Shown one piece after another: positions 1 through 8,810 of a stretch of 64,000 bases of DNA. The notes below the pieces were generated by a model, which searched no databases, was not told the origin of the DNA, and worked only from the letters and a program-made list of their open reading frames with translations. The translations under genes were made by a program, and so were the position numbers. The stretch is from Thermoplasmatota archaeon (GTDB lineage Archaea > Thermoplasmatota > JAKEGO01): NCBI GenBank assembly GCA_028279595.1, contig JANQNK010000020.1, positions 248,001 to 312,000 on the forward strand, in the 5' to 3' direction. Every line of letters begins with the position of its first letter. Position 1 is the first letter of the stretch.

Positions 1-1
1 G

Positions 2-3000
2 GCACACGATGGCGACCAGGTGACATACACGATAGAGGTGACCTACTCGAGCGACGACAACTCCCCCGCCCAGAGCATACTGGTAGTTGACGACATCTAC
101 GGATCCGCTTCATACGTGAGCGGTGACACCGACGGCGACTATCTGCTCGACACGGATGAGACATGGACCTACTCGATCACCGAGTACATCGATGAGGCGG
201 AGGACGATCCGATCGTGAACACGGCTACCGCCACGGGTTACGACCTGGATGGCGACTCGGTCACACCAGGCGAGGGCGAGCACTCGACGGACATACTGCA
301 TCCGGATATCACCGTGACCAAGAGCGGTCCCGAGGAGGCCCACGAGGGCGACACGGTAACCTACACGATCAGCGTGGAGAACACGGGCGATTGCACGCTC
401 TACGATGTGACGGTGACCGATGACGTCCTCGGCGATCTGACCTCCTACCTGACCGACACGACGCTCGACGTCGGCGAGACCGACACCTTCACGGTGACGT
501 ACACGGTACCCACATCCAGCTGGACCACTGACGAACTGATCACCAACGGCGGATTCGAGACCCCTGTCGGGACGGACTCGGCGGGCTGGGACATCTTCCC
601 GGACGGCACGACCGGTCTCGGCTGGTCGGTCGATTGGTACTCCACAGATACCACCTACGGCGGCGGTACCAGGCCCGAGACGGCCAACCTCGAACTCCAG
701 TGGGGAGTGACCGGTTGGGATCCCGCCGAGGGAGACCAGTACGCCGAGCTCGACGCCGATTGGGACGGACCGGACGGAAGCCTGTCCGGGGAACCCGCAT
801 CTGTGAGCATATACCAGGATGTCGACACCGACGACGGAGAGACCTACAGGTTGACCTTCGCCTTCTCCCCGAGGCCGGGACAGGACGAGACCCAGAATGT
901 CCTTCTCATCCACTGGGGAGACACACTGGTCGACACGATCGAACTGGACGGCTCCTCGAACTCGGATTGTGAGTGGTACTACTACTCCTACGATCTCGTC
1001 GCAAGCGATGATACCATGGAGATAAGATTCTCCGACGGCGGCGATTCCGATTCCCTCGGAACGTTCCTCGACGACGTGAGCCTGCGCACCATGGACTACC
1101 TCACGAACACCGTTACAGTGACCGGAGAGGACAACCTCGACGAGGAGGTCACTGACAGCGACTCCCACGATCTCGACGTACTCCACCCGGAGATAGATGT
1201 AGTGAAGGTCGGACCGTCGGAGGCCCATGAGGGTGACACAATAACATACACCTTCACCGTCTCGAACCTCGGCGACTGCCCGCTCTACGACGTGACCGTC
1301 GAGGACGACATACTCGGAGACCTGATCGGCTACATGACGGACGACACGCTCTCCGAGGGCGAATCCGAGACCTTCGACGTCGAATACACCATACCCGACG
1401 GTACACAATCCGTCGTGAACACCGTGGACGTCGAGGGTACCGACAACCTCGGAGAGACCGTCTCCGACAGCGCAACACACGACATCCCGATACCGCTGAT
1501 CGTACTGCATCCGGACATCGAGATCACGAAGGTGGCCGACAAGACCACTGCCCGCGTGGGAGAGACCGTGACCTTCACGTTCACGGTGACGAACACCGGC
1601 GACTGCACTCTCTACAAGGTATACGTGATCGACGACATCTTCGGAAACCTGACGACCTGGCTCGAGGACACGACCCTTGACGCCGATGAATCCGAATCTT
1701 TCGACTACGAGTGGGAGGTCCCCTATCCGGAGCTCACCGGTTCGGACGACTGCGACTCGTGCGACGATGACGATGATGACACTGACGACTCCGGCTCCAG
1801 CTGCTGGGACAAGTACATGAAATGGTGCAAATGGTGGAAGTACCGCTCCTGCGACGACGATGACGACGATGATGACGACTGCGGTTCATGCGACGATGAC
1901 GACAATGGGTGTGATGACGACTGCACCAGTTGCGACGACGACGATGAATGCGATGACTGCGGTGGAAGCTACGGCGACGATGACGAGTGCGACGACTGCG
2001 GCTCGGCCAAGTGCGACGATGATTGCGGAGACGATTGCGACTGCGATGATTGCACCAACGATTGCGACGACGGCGATTGCGATCCCGACGTGGAACTCGT
2101 GACCAACGGCGGCTTCGAGAGCCCTGTCGGCACCCACAGCTCCGGATGGAACATCTACGACGACGGCACGACCGGCCTTGGCTGGTCCGTCGATTGGTAC
2201 TCGACGACCACATCGTACAACGGCGAGAGCAGGCCGGAGACCGCCCACCTCGAGATCCAGTGGGGCGTCAACGACTGGAACGCCGTCGAGGGTGACCAGT
2301 ACGCCGAGCTCGACACCGACTGGGACGGACCGGGCGGCGGACTCAACAAGGAGCCCGCCTCCGTGACCATCTACCAGGACATCGACACCGTACCTGGTCA
2401 GAAGTACAAGCTGACCTTCTCGACCTCGCCGAGGCCTGGCAAGGACGACGAGCAGAACGTGCTCCACGTCAACTGGGACGCCACCCTTGTCGACACCATC
2501 GAGGAGGACGGATCGTCCAACAGCAGGAACTACTGGACCAACCACTCCTACGTGCTGACCGCGACCGACACCACGATGACCCTGAGGTTCACCGACGGTG
2601 GAACGCCTGACTCGCTCGGGACGTTCCTCGACAATGTGAGCCTGCGGTGCATAGCTGACGACTGCTGCGACCTCGAGTGGCTCTACGATGAGCACAACAA
2701 CATCGTCGACGTCGCCGGCAAGGACAACCTCGGTCAGTGGGTCCAGGACTCCGACACCGAGACCGTGATCGTACTGAACCTGCCATACACCAACCTGACG
2801 AACTCCGAGCTCTGCTACTTCGACACCCTCGACCGCGACGGACAGCAGTTCAACCTGACCTTCGTGGACAAGGACTGCGAGGACGACGACGACGAATACG
2901 ACGACATCTGCTGCTGGAAGTACAAGCTCTGCGGTAAGCACACATCCTGCTGTGAGGGAGGCGACGACGATGATGACGACGACGATACTAGCACGGATAC

Positions 3001-3610
3001 CACGTACAAGCTCTCGTCGAGCACCCCGAGTCAGTTCTACTACAACGTGTTCCACATCGGCGAGGAGGGCGACGATTACTCGCTCGACATAACCATCCCG
3101 TATCCGTTCGTGACCCATGGACTGAACCCGATACACGTCTATAGCGGAGTGCGCTTCAGCAGCAGCGGTTGCTACATCCCGTGCGGAGACGAGCTCGAGT
3201 TCGACGAGAGCGGCACCGACACGACAACGAAGTCGGGTGCCCTCGGAATCCTGCTCTCGGACCACTCGGATGGATCTGTGACGATAACGATCGAGGGCAC
3301 CGTGCCCGAGAGCGGTCTTGTCTACATAACCATCTACCTCGACTACGGCCTCGAGGGCAAGAAGGGTTACACGCCGGACGACGACGACAATGCGGAACAC
3401 GACACCTACACCAACTTCGACATCGATCAGTTCACCGAGTACGTGTTCTCCGTGAGTGGAGATATGGAGGACGAGCTGACCATCGAGAACAACAACGTCT
3501 TCGAGGGCGACGGCGACGACGACACCGACGATCTGCCGCTGGACCCGACCATCGTCTTCTTCGCGATGGCCGCGGTGCTGATCATCTTCCGCAAGAAGCG
3601 CAGGTACTGA
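2..3610 (+). CDS. DUF11 / DUF642-like repeat surface protein (5' truncated by window)
   Basis: Probable cell-surface protein; no enzymatic motif is visible. The frame is open at the left edge: codons before the GTG at 20 read AHDGDQ, continuing the AHEGDTVTYTI-type repeat seen near residues 107 and 401, so the true start lies outside. Numbering from that GTG, DUF11-type beta repeats cover about 1-175, 355-575 and 875-925. Two DUF642-like (galactose-binding fold) modules, opening with TNGGFE and closing with D(D/N)VSLR, lie at about 172-354 and 692-875. Residues 575-690 are almost only Asp, Cys, Gly and Ser, and another Asp run with Cys pairs lies near 950-993. The tail is an acidic spacer, a hydrophobic segment (FFAMAAVLIIF) and RKKRRY, a C-terminal membrane anchor. 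A hairpin with a T-run follows the stop. Family names are from motif recognition; the ligand is unknown. Confidence 0.85.
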   Translation, partial: AHDGDQVTYTIEVTYSSDDNSPAQSILVVDDIYGSASYVSGDTDGDYLLDTDETWTYSITEYIDEAEDDPIVNTATATGYDLDGDSVTPGEGEHSTDILHPDITVTKSGPEEAHEGDTVTYTISVENTGDCTLYDVTVTDDVLGDLTSYLTDTTLDVGETDTFTVTYTVPTSSWTTDELITNGGFETPVGTDSAGWDIFPDGTTGLGWSVDWYSTDTTYGGGTRPETANLELQWGVTGWDPAEGDQYAELDADWDGPDGSLSGEPASVSIYQDVDTDDGETYRLTFAFSPRPGQDETQNVLLIHWGDTLVDTIELDGSSNSDCEWYYYSYDLVASDDTMEIRFSDGGDSDSLGTFLDDVSLRTMDYLTNTVTVTGEDNLDEEVTDSDSHDLDVLHPEIDVVKVGPSEAHEGDTITYTFTVSNLGDCPLYDVTVEDDILGDLIGYMTDDTLSEGESETFDVEYTIPDGTQSVVNTVDVEGTDNLGETVSDSATHDIPIPLIVLHPDIEITKVADKTTARVGETVTFTFTVTNTGDCTLYKVYVIDDIFGNLTTWLEDTTLDADESESFDYEWEVPYPELTGSDDCDSCDDDDDDTDDSGSSCWDKYMKWCKWWKYRSCDDDDDDDDDCGSCDDDDNGCDDDCTSCDDDDECDDCGGSYGDDDECDDCGSAKCDDDCGDDCDCDDCTNDCDDGDCDPDVELVTNGGFESPVGTHSSGWNIYDDGTTGLGWSVDWYSTTTSYNGESRPETAHLEIQWGVNDWNAVEGDQYAELDTDWDGPGGGLNKEPASVTIYQDIDTVPGQKYKLTFSTSPRPGKDDEQNVLHVNWDATLVDTIEEDGSSNSRNYWTNHSYVLTATDTTMTLRFTDGGTPDSLGTFLDNVSLRCIADDCCDLEWLYDEHNNIVDVAGKDNLGQWVQDSDTETVIVLNLPYTNLTNSELCYFDTLDRDGQQFNLTFVDKDCEDDDDEYDDICCWKYKLCGKHTSCCEGGDDDDDDDDTSTDTTYKLSSSTPSQFYYNVFHIGEEGDDYSLDITIPYPFVTHGLNPIHVYSGVRFSSSGCYIPCGDELEFDESGTDTTTKSGALGILLSDHSDGSVTITIEGTVPESGLVYITIYLDYGLEGKKGYTPDDDDNAEHDTYTNFDIDQFTEYVFSVSGDMEDELTIENNNVFEGDGDDDTDDLPLDPTIVFFAMAAVLIIFRKKRRY

Positions 3611-3622
3611 GCAACAAGCAAT

Positions 3623-3660
3623 GGAGGGGGGCGACCCCCTCCACCCCCCTCTTTTTTTTA
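3623..3660 (+). terminator. Hairpin plus T-run after the surface-protein gene
   Basis: GGAGGGGG and CCCCCTCC are separated by four bases and followed by a run of eight T. It begins 12 bases after the stop codon at 3610 and is placed to end the surface-protein transcript. Confidence 0.75.
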
Positions 3661-3738
3661 CTTTTTCTCTTCAGCTTGAGCTGGGCCTCTTTCGTCTTAC
3701 CCTGGACTACAATAACCTTCAATATCGATCTCTCGTCA

Positions 3739-4644
3739 TCATAGGAAAAGGAACAGTGGGAAGTAGAGTATCAGAAGAATTATCCCCATCCACCGGGCCA
3801 TCTTGATCCTCGTCATTCCCATGAGGAGCACGGAGACCCCGATGACGATGGCGCCCTGGTACATCATGAAGCTGTTCGAGACCGCTATCGGACCGATCGC
3901 TCCCGCCACACCGAGGACGAGCAGGGTGTTGATGATGTTGCTGCCGATGATGTTTCCCACAGCGATCCCCTTGCTCCCCTTGAGCGTAGCAGCGATCGAT
4001 GCCGCGATCTCCGGCAACGAGGTCCCGATCGCTACGATCGTCAATCCGATGAGGAGCTTCGATACCCCGAATTCGGTCGCGATGCTCACGGCGCCCTCGA
4101 CCAGCAACCAGGAACCTCCGACAAGCGCTGCCGAGCCGGCCACCACCAGGACGAAGGCCACCACGAGGGAGTGCTTCGTCTCCTGACAGCCGCAGTCCCT
4201 GTGGCTGCGGTACAGATGAAAGAAATAACCACCGTAGAGGGCGAGAAATATGACGGCGTCGTACGTCGCGAACTCACCGTCCAGGGCCAATCCGAAGAAA
4301 AGGGCGATAGAACCGACCATAACGAACGAGTCCCGTTTCGCTTCCCTCTCCGGTACGAGCGATCTGATGAGCAACACTCCTCCGAGTGCAAGGCATATGT
4401 TCGCCATGTTCGAGCCCACGACATTCCCGAGAACCAGCTGCTGATGCCCTCCGAACGAGGCGATTATCGATGTAACGAGCTCCGGGGCCGACGTCGCGAA
4501 GGCGACCAACGTGAGTCCGATGAGATGTTCGCTCACGCCGAGGCGCTTCGCCACGGACACCGCTCCGTCAATGAAGACATCGCTGCCCTTGACTATCAGG
4601 GCCAGCCCGGCGATGACGATCGGAACGGCGTAGACCGGGTCCAT
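3739..4644 (-). CDS. Calcium/sodium antiporter (CaCA superfamily, YrbG type)
   Basis: Integral membrane cation exchanger, expected to swap cytoplasmic Ca2+ for Na+ or H+. The 301 residues form the family's two inverted halves of about five helices each. The alpha-1 signature is at about 43-75 (TLVAFATSAPELVTS, then GNVVGSNMANI) and alpha-2 at about 193-235 (GLTIVAIGTSLPEIAAS, then GNIIGSNIINT). The Glu of each (S/L)PE motif, which binds the cation, is present, and length is normal. The start at 4644 has a TATA-like ATTAAATAG at 4666-4674, so the mRNA is probably almost leaderless and independent of the TatD-like gene upstream. Ion specificity cannot be read from sequence; K+-dependent members look alike. 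Confidence 0.88.
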   Translation of the reverse strand: MDPVYAVPIVIAGLALIVKGSDVFIDGAVSVAKRLGVSEHLIGLTLVAFATSAPELVTSIIASFGGHQQLVLGNVVGSNMANICLALGGVLLIRSLVPEREAKRDSFVMVGSIALFFGLALDGEFATYDAVIFLALYGGYFFHLYRSHRDCGCQETKHSLVVAFVLVVAGSAALVGGSWLLVEGAVSIATEFGVSKLLIGLTIVAIGTSLPEIAASIAATLKGSKGIAVGNIIGSNIINTLLVLGVAGAIGPIAVSNSFMMYQGAIVIGVSVLLMGMTRIKMARWMGIILLILYFPLFLFL

Positions 4645-4699
4645 CGGGTCGAGATGGAGTGGTGACTATTTAATGGGTTGTCATGTGCGGATCGAAATA

Positions 4700-5533
4700 T
4701 CACAAATGAATGTCGATTCCGAAGACCTTGGACGGATTCTCGACATGAATGAGATGTGCCTGGTCCTCGGTCAGGTTCCCGTTCTCGAGCATCTTCCTTG
4801 TGACCTTCGGGATGGTCTTCGGACCGAGCACCGCACCCGGTCTCTTGAGATCGTCGATGTAGTCCGTTTCGAGCATGAAGTCGTTACCGCCGGCGAACGC
4901 CGTGAGGATGTTGTCCTCCTTCGCCAGGATCGACAGGAACATACCGAGGTCTCCCGCGATCGCCGTTGCCGGTGGAGCGTAATGTTTGACAAGCTTCTGG
5001 GTGTCGAGCCCTGCTGTCGATGCCATCTCAGCAAGTTCAGCGTAGATGCCGTCCGATGTCTCGGAATGGACGATAACGGGACAACCTATCTCGGCTGCAA
5101 GCTCCATTGCATGGAGCAGCTGAGCCTTCGAGTCCTCACGTACCCAGGGCTCGACCGGGAAATGGGGCATTCCCACCTCGCCGATCCCCACGGCGTCGCC
5201 CTCGCGGACCATGTCGGCGGCGATCTCCATCGCTTCCATCATCAGCGGATGCGCGACGTCCCTCTCGACCTTCTCTAGGAGATGGGTATAATGGACCGGG
5301 TGCGGTCCCTGTATAGTGTTGACAACGGCTCCCTCTTCCCTTGCCAAATCGCGGAGTCGCTGCGTGGTGCCGAATTCCTCGCGGAAGCCTTCTGCGTCCC
5401 TGATGTCGATGCCGTAGGGCTTGTTCGCCAGGATGATGTGCGTTCCGCCCGTCTTCACGAAGTCCTTGACAGCCTCGCCACCGCGTCCATCCGGGCTCAG
5501 GTGCATGTGCGAGTCCGTGATCGGCATTTCCAT
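4700..5533 (-). CDS. TatD-like metal-dependent hydrolase (amidohydrolase fold)
   Basis: Predicted cytoplasmic metal-dependent hydrolase of the TIM-barrel amidohydrolase superfamily, closest in look to archaeal TatD-related proteins. The first strand carries DSHMHLSP, giving the HxH metal pair; later metal-site candidates are the Glu in GIGEVGMPHFP, the His in PVIVHSE and the His in LVKHYAPP. The ORF track extends to 5725, but the extra 64 residues are basic, lie over the neighbouring Memo promoter and precede the barrel, so I use the ATG at 5533 (a second ATG lies at 5527). A GATATATATC box at 5554-5563 would place transcription start at the codon itself. About 277 residues, normal for TatD. 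The substrate is unknown; TatD relatives include DNases. Confidence 0.78.
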   Translation of the reverse strand: MEMPITDSHMHLSPDGRGGEAVKDFVKTGGTHIILANKPYGIDIRDAEGFREEFGTTQRLRDLAREEGAVVNTIQGPHPVHYTHLLEKVERDVAHPLMMEAMEIAADMVREGDAVGIGEVGMPHFPVEPWVREDSKAQLLHAMELAAEIGCPVIVHSETSDGIYAELAEMASTAGLDTQKLVKHYAPPATAIAGDLGMFLSILAKEDNILTAFAGGNDFMLETDYIDDLKRPGAVLGPKTIPKVTRKMLENGNLTEDQAHLIHVENPSKVFGIDIHL

Positions 5534-5553
5534 GGGCCGATGAGCGAATTCGC

Positions 5554-5563
5554 GATATATATC
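5554..5563 (-). promoter_or_regulatory. TATA box for the TatD-like gene
   Basis: GATATATATC reads as a strong archaeal TATA element about 25 bases before the ATG at 5533. It implies a leaderless mRNA and supports the shorter start. Confidence 0.55.
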
Positions 5564-5713
5564 TTCATCGATGGAAGGAAGACGCGCTCGTCGTCGTCCC
5601 CGTGGGACGACAACGCGTATCACCCGCTCTGGAATGGTCATTCCAAAGTTGGATCCTAGATGGGAACGATAATAAGATTTATCTGTGGGTATTTTCATGG
5701 TATCCCAGGTGAG

Positions 5714-6532
5714 ATGTTGCGACAACCTGCCGTAGCGGGACGGTTCTACGAGGGCTCAGCGGAGGGCCTTAAAAAGCAGATTGAAGCCTGTTACATGCAC
5801 GAGTTGGGTCCTGGCCGTTTGCCGTCCCTGAGCGATGGGAACGACGTTACGGGACTGGTATCCCCCCATGCGGGCTATACCTTCTCAGGTCCGGTGGCCG
5901 CACACGGCTTCCTCGAACTCGGATCGAAGGGATTGGAGGGGAAGACAGCGGTGATCATCGGTCCGAACCATACGGGGATCGGGCCGCCGGTATCCGTCAT
6001 GATGGACGATTACAGCACCCCTCTGGGTGTGGCACAGGTGGACCGCGAGATCGCTCAACGGATAATCGACGCCGGCTTCCAGGAGGACTCGATGGCCCAT
6101 CTCCACGAGCACTCCGTCGAGGTACAGGTCCCCTTCCTTCAACATCTAACGGAGGATTTCAGGATCGTCCCGATAGTCATGATGGCCCAGAACCCCGACA
6201 CCGCCCGGTCCCTTGGCAAGGCGCTTTCGGAACTCCCGCAGGATGAGGTTGTCTATATCGCATCGACCGACTTCTCCCATTACATCTCACGAGAGAGGTG
6301 CCAGACCACGGACGCGATGGCCATCGACAGGATCCTGGAAATGGACGCACCGGGCCTCTACAGGACCGTCATGGAGAAGAGGATATCGATGTGCGGCTTC
6401 GGTCCCGTCATGACGGTCGTCGAGGCCATCGGGCGCGGGGAGGCCACCCTATTGAAGCAGACGAACTCGGGCGACGTGATGACGATGGATGACGTCGTCG
6501 GTTATGCCTCGATAAAGATGGTACGGAATTGA
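5714..6532 (+). CDS. Memo family protein (AmmeMemoRadiSam system protein B)
   Basis: Memo-family protein, related in fold to the class III extradiol dioxygenases (LigB) and paired in many prokaryotes with an AMMECR1 protein and a radical SAM enzyme; its reaction is not established. The 272 residues show the usual opening LRQPAVAGRFYEG, then SPHAGYTFSGPVAAHGF, GPNHTGIG, EHSVEVQVPFLQHL and TDFSHYI, which hold the His residues expected around the metal site, and CGFGPV near the end. The ORF track begins at 5660, but the conserved N-terminus starts at the ATG at 5714, directly after AGGTGAG. The AMMECR1 partner is also in this window (61955-62563) but not linked, and no radical SAM gene is seen. 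Confidence 0.9.
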   Translation: MLRQPAVAGRFYEGSAEGLKKQIEACYMHELGPGRLPSLSDGNDVTGLVSPHAGYTFSGPVAAHGFLELGSKGLEGKTAVIIGPNHTGIGPPVSVMMDDYSTPLGVAQVDREIAQRIIDAGFQEDSMAHLHEHSVEVQVPFLQHLTEDFRIVPIVMMAQNPDTARSLGKALSELPQDEVVYIASTDFSHYISRERCQTTDAMAIDRILEMDAPGLYRTVMEKRISMCGFGPVMTVVEAIGRGEATLLKQTNSGDVMTMDDVVGYASIKMVRN

Positions 6533-6661
6533 CGGTGAACTCGCTCGATGACGCTGAAGCGGTCATCAACGCGCTTACAATTAATCGGTAGAACAGGTCT
6601 TCAGTGCGAAAGATTATTAACGACGACCCGTCTTTCCGAACGTCCCACCCGAGGTGATGGT

Positions 6662-7045
6662 ATGGACATGGAGAGGCTGAAGTTCACGGAGAGCCACGAA
6701 TGGGTTTCGATCGAGGACGGAGAGGCGGTGATCGGCATCACCGATTTCGCCCAGTCCGAGCTCAACGACATCATATACGTGGAGTTCCCCGAGGTTGGGG
6801 CCACGCTCAACAAGGGCGAGGTCCTGGCAGTGCTCGAATCCGTCAAGGCGGCCGAGGAGGTCTATTCACCTCTGACCGGCGAGGTCCTCGCGATCAACGA
6901 TTCGCTGGACCCGGAGCCAGAGCGGATCAACCAGGACCCCTTCGGCAACGGATGGATCGTCAAGATAAGGCTTGCAGACCTGGCGGAGACCGAGGCCCTC
7001 TTAGCGCATACCGATTACACCAGGGTCCTGGAGGACGCGAAATGA
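6662..7045 (+). CDS. gcvH: Glycine cleavage system H protein / lipoyl carrier
   Basis: Lipoylated carrier protein that shuttles the aminomethyl group between P, T and L proteins of the glycine cleavage system; some archaeal GcvH-like proteins instead serve lipoate relay. The lipoyl domain covers nearly all 127 residues, and LESVKAAEEVYSP places the lipoyl lysine at residue 62. The ORF extends to 6548, but FTESHEWV homology begins just after the ATG at 6662, preceded by GAGGTGATGG. An A/T-rich promoter-like AAAGATTATTAA lies about 45 bases upstream. No gcvP or gcvT is in the window. Its stop overlaps the next start (ATGA), so it heads the trm112-rpl18a-pfdA-ftsY string. Confidence 0.92.
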   Translation: MDMERLKFTESHEWVSIEDGEAVIGITDFAQSELNDIIYVEFPEVGATLNKGEVLAVLESVKAAEEVYSPLTGEVLAINDSLDPEPERINQDPFGNGWIVKIRLADLAETEALLAHTDYTRVLEDAK

Positions 7046-7230
7046 GGCGTTCGCTACTGGAGATCCTGGCATGTCCGGACTGCAGGGCTCCCGTCGAGCT
7101 GGCTGGGGTCGAGAGCGAGGACGACGCTGGTGTCGTGGCCGGCAACCTGAAGTGCACCAAGTGCTCCAGGGAGTTCCCGATAATCGATGGGATCCCCCAC
7201 ATGCTTCCGGCCGGCTCTGGGGACGATTGA
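7042..7230 (+). CDS. Trm112-like zinc-binding methyltransferase activator
   Basis: Small 62-residue zinc-ribbon protein of the Trm112 family, which in archaea and eukaryotes binds and stabilises several tRNA, rRNA and release-factor methyltransferases. RRSLLEILACPDCRAPVEL at the start, Cys11/Cys14, Cys38/Cys41 and the ending FPIIDGIPHMLP are typical. The ATG at 7042 overlaps the gcvH stop as ATGA, so translation is probably coupled. Nearby translation and targeting genes fit a housekeeping role. The ORF track shows it only as the tail of a longer frame beginning at 6700. Confidence 0.85.
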   Translation: MRRSLLEILACPDCRAPVELAGVESEDDAGVVAGNLKCTKCSREFPIIDGIPHMLPAGSGDD

Positions 7231-7241
7231 AGGTGATGGAA

Positions 7242-7472
7242 ATGAACGGATACAAGGTCAGCGGAAGGTTCAAGATGGGCGACAACTGGATGCCCTTCGA
7301 GATCGAGCTGGTGGCGGAGTCCGAAGAGGGTGCCCATGAGAAGGGCCTCTCGGTGATCGGCTCGAGGCACCGGACGAAGCGCAAGGACATCGAGATCGGT
7401 ACTATCTCCTCCATAACTGCCGAGGAGGCCACCTCACCGGTGGTCCAGTACCACCTGGAGGCCTCCAAGTGA
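7242..7472 (+). CDS. rpl18a: Archaeal ribosomal protein LX (eL20/L18a family)
   Basis: Small archaeal large-subunit ribosomal protein (LX, also L18Ae/eL20 type). GYKVSGRFKMGDNWMPFEIE at the N-terminus and GSRHRTKRKDIEI in the middle match the family, and 76 residues is the normal size. ATGs at 7236 and 7242 are both in frame; I choose 7242 because AGGTG at 7231-7235 then has a usable spacing and because family members begin with the residues that follow it. It is followed by prefoldin alpha and FtsY, an arrangement common in archaea, which supports the call. The next gene starts inside its stop codon. Confidence 0.88.
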   Translation: MNGYKVSGRFKMGDNWMPFEIELVAESEEGAHEKGLSVIGSRHRTKRKDIEIGTISSITAEEATSPVVQYHLEASK

Positions 7473-7897
7473 CCGAGATGGAGAAGGAGATAGTCCAACT
7501 CAGGATGATCGAGAGGGAGCTCCAGGCCTACCAGGGCCAGATGGAACTCCTGACCGCGTCCATCCAGACCCACAAGAAGGCCGTCGAGACCCTCGACGCC
7601 ATACCCGGTCTTGGGGCGAACGACGAGATCCTCGTACCGATCGGAGGCGGCGTGATACTGAAGACCAAATGGAACGAGGGCTCCGGTGTCATGGTCGACA
7701 TCGGTTCAGGGATAGTGGTCGAGGAGGACGCTCAGCCGATCCGTGACAACGTGAACGGCCGTCTGCACCAGATCGAGGCCTCGTTGACCAAATTGGACGC
7801 ACACGTGAGGGAGCTGCAGGCCCAGTACGCGATGCTCTCGCAGAAGATCCAGCAGGCCTACCAGGGGGCCGGAGATGTTCAAGAACCTGCGGGATAG
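7469..7897 (+). CDS. pfdA: Prefoldin alpha subunit
   Basis: Subunit of the hexameric prefoldin (GimC) chaperone, two alpha plus four beta subunits, which captures unfolded proteins in the cytoplasm for the thermosome. The 142 residues form long N- and C-terminal coiled-coil helices around a central hairpin region (DEILVPIGGGVILKTKW), the standard alpha-type pattern. The GTG at 7469 overlaps the preceding TGA; an ATG at 7478 is an alternative. It overlaps ftsY by 23 bases, so the two are probably co-translated. The beta subunit gene is not in the window. Confidence 0.9.
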   Translation: MTEMEKEIVQLRMIERELQAYQGQMELLTASIQTHKKAVETLDAIPGLGANDEILVPIGGGVILKTKWNEGSGVMVDIGSGIVVEEDAQPIRDNVNGRLHQIEASLTKLDAHVRELQAQYAMLSQKIQQAYQGAGDVQEPAG

Positions 7898-8810
7898 GAT
7901 ATCAAAGGCCAGCGAGGACGCCGCGGTCGAGATCGAGAAGGACGTCAAGCACGGCAAGCGCATGAACGAGAAGCGCCTCGACCAGATCCTGTGGGAGCTG
8001 GAGATCGCACTTCTCGAGGCCGATGTCGCGCTGCCCGTCGTCGAGGCCATCAAGGAGGAGATGAAGCACCGTCTCGTCGACGCCAAATTTTCGAGGAAGG
8101 TCGACATCGAGGACTCCATAGAGAAGGCCCTCAAGGGTGCGCTGCTCAAGATCCTCGGAACCAACAGGATGAGCCTCGTGAAGGCCGTGGAGACCGGTGA
8201 GAAGCCGTTCGTCATCATGTTCGTCGGCGTCAACGGCACGGGGAAGACCACGACCATCGCTAAAGTGGCCAACCGGCTGCTCAGGCGCGGAAACTCCTGC
8301 GTCCTGGCCGCCGGGGACACCTTCCGGGCGGGAGCGATCGAACAGCTGATAATGCACGGGGACAAGCTCGGTATCAAGGTCATTCATCAGAAGGCGAACA
8401 GCGACCCCGCTGCGGTCGCCTATGATGCTGTGGAGCACGCCAGGGCCAGACGCAAGGACGTGGTCCTCATCGACACGGCCGGCAGGATGCAGACGAACAT
8501 CAACCTGATGGATGAGCTGAAGAAGATCAAGAGGGTGACGAACCCGGACCTCACGATATTCGTGGGAGACGCACTCGCCGGCAACGATGCGGTCGAACAG
8601 GCCATCAAGTTCGACGGTGCCGTCGGACTGGACGGAGTAATCCTCTGCAAGGTGGATGCCGACGCCAAGGGTGGTGGGGCTCTGTCGATCACCTATTCGC
8701 TTGGAAAACCGGTCCTATACCTGGGTGTCGGACAGGAGTACGACCAGATCGTGCCGTTCCAGCCGAAATGGCTCCTGGAGCGCATGCTCGAGGGCGACGA
8801 GGACGAGTGA
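7875..8810 (+). CDS. ftsY: Signal recognition particle receptor FtsY
   Basis: SRP-receptor GTPase that docks SRP54-ribosome complexes at the membrane. After an N-terminal helical domain (about 1-105), the G domain shows G1 GVNGTGKTTT at about 118-127, the insertion-box motif DTFRAGAIEQL, G3 DTAGRMQTN, the VGDALAGNDAVEQ stretch, G4 CKVDADAKGGG and the closing GVGQEYDQIVPF. The 311 residues lack the long acidic A domain of many bacterial FtsY proteins, as is usual in archaea. It overlaps pfdA by 23 bases and ends the operon. Confidence 0.95.
   Translation: MFKNLRDRISKASEDAAVEIEKDVKHGKRMNEKRLDQILWELEIALLEADVALPVVEAIKEEMKHRLVDAKFSRKVDIEDSIEKALKGALLKILGTNRMSLVKAVETGEKPFVIMFVGVNGTGKTTTIAKVANRLLRRGNSCVLAAGDTFRAGAIEQLIMHGDKLGIKVIHQKANSDPAAVAYDAVEHARARRKDVVLIDTAGRMQTNINLMDELKKIKRVTNPDLTIFVGDALAGNDAVEQAIKFDGAVGLDGVILCKVDADAKGGGALSITYSLGKPVLYLGVGQEYDQIVPFQPKWLLERMLEGDEDE

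Noticed and set aside
20-22. GTG at 20 as the true start of the first gene
   Set aside because: The frame and the DUF11 repeat continue upstream to the window edge, so the gene starts outside.
541-2640. CRISPR-like or DNA direct repeats
   Set aside because: The similar stretches are the two DUF642-like coding modules, not short spaced repeats.
110-3400. Long minus-strand ORFs at 110-1510 and 1886-3400
   Set aside because: They mirror the DUF11 gene, are repetitive Val/Arg/Asp strings without motifs, and arise from Asp codons read in reverse.
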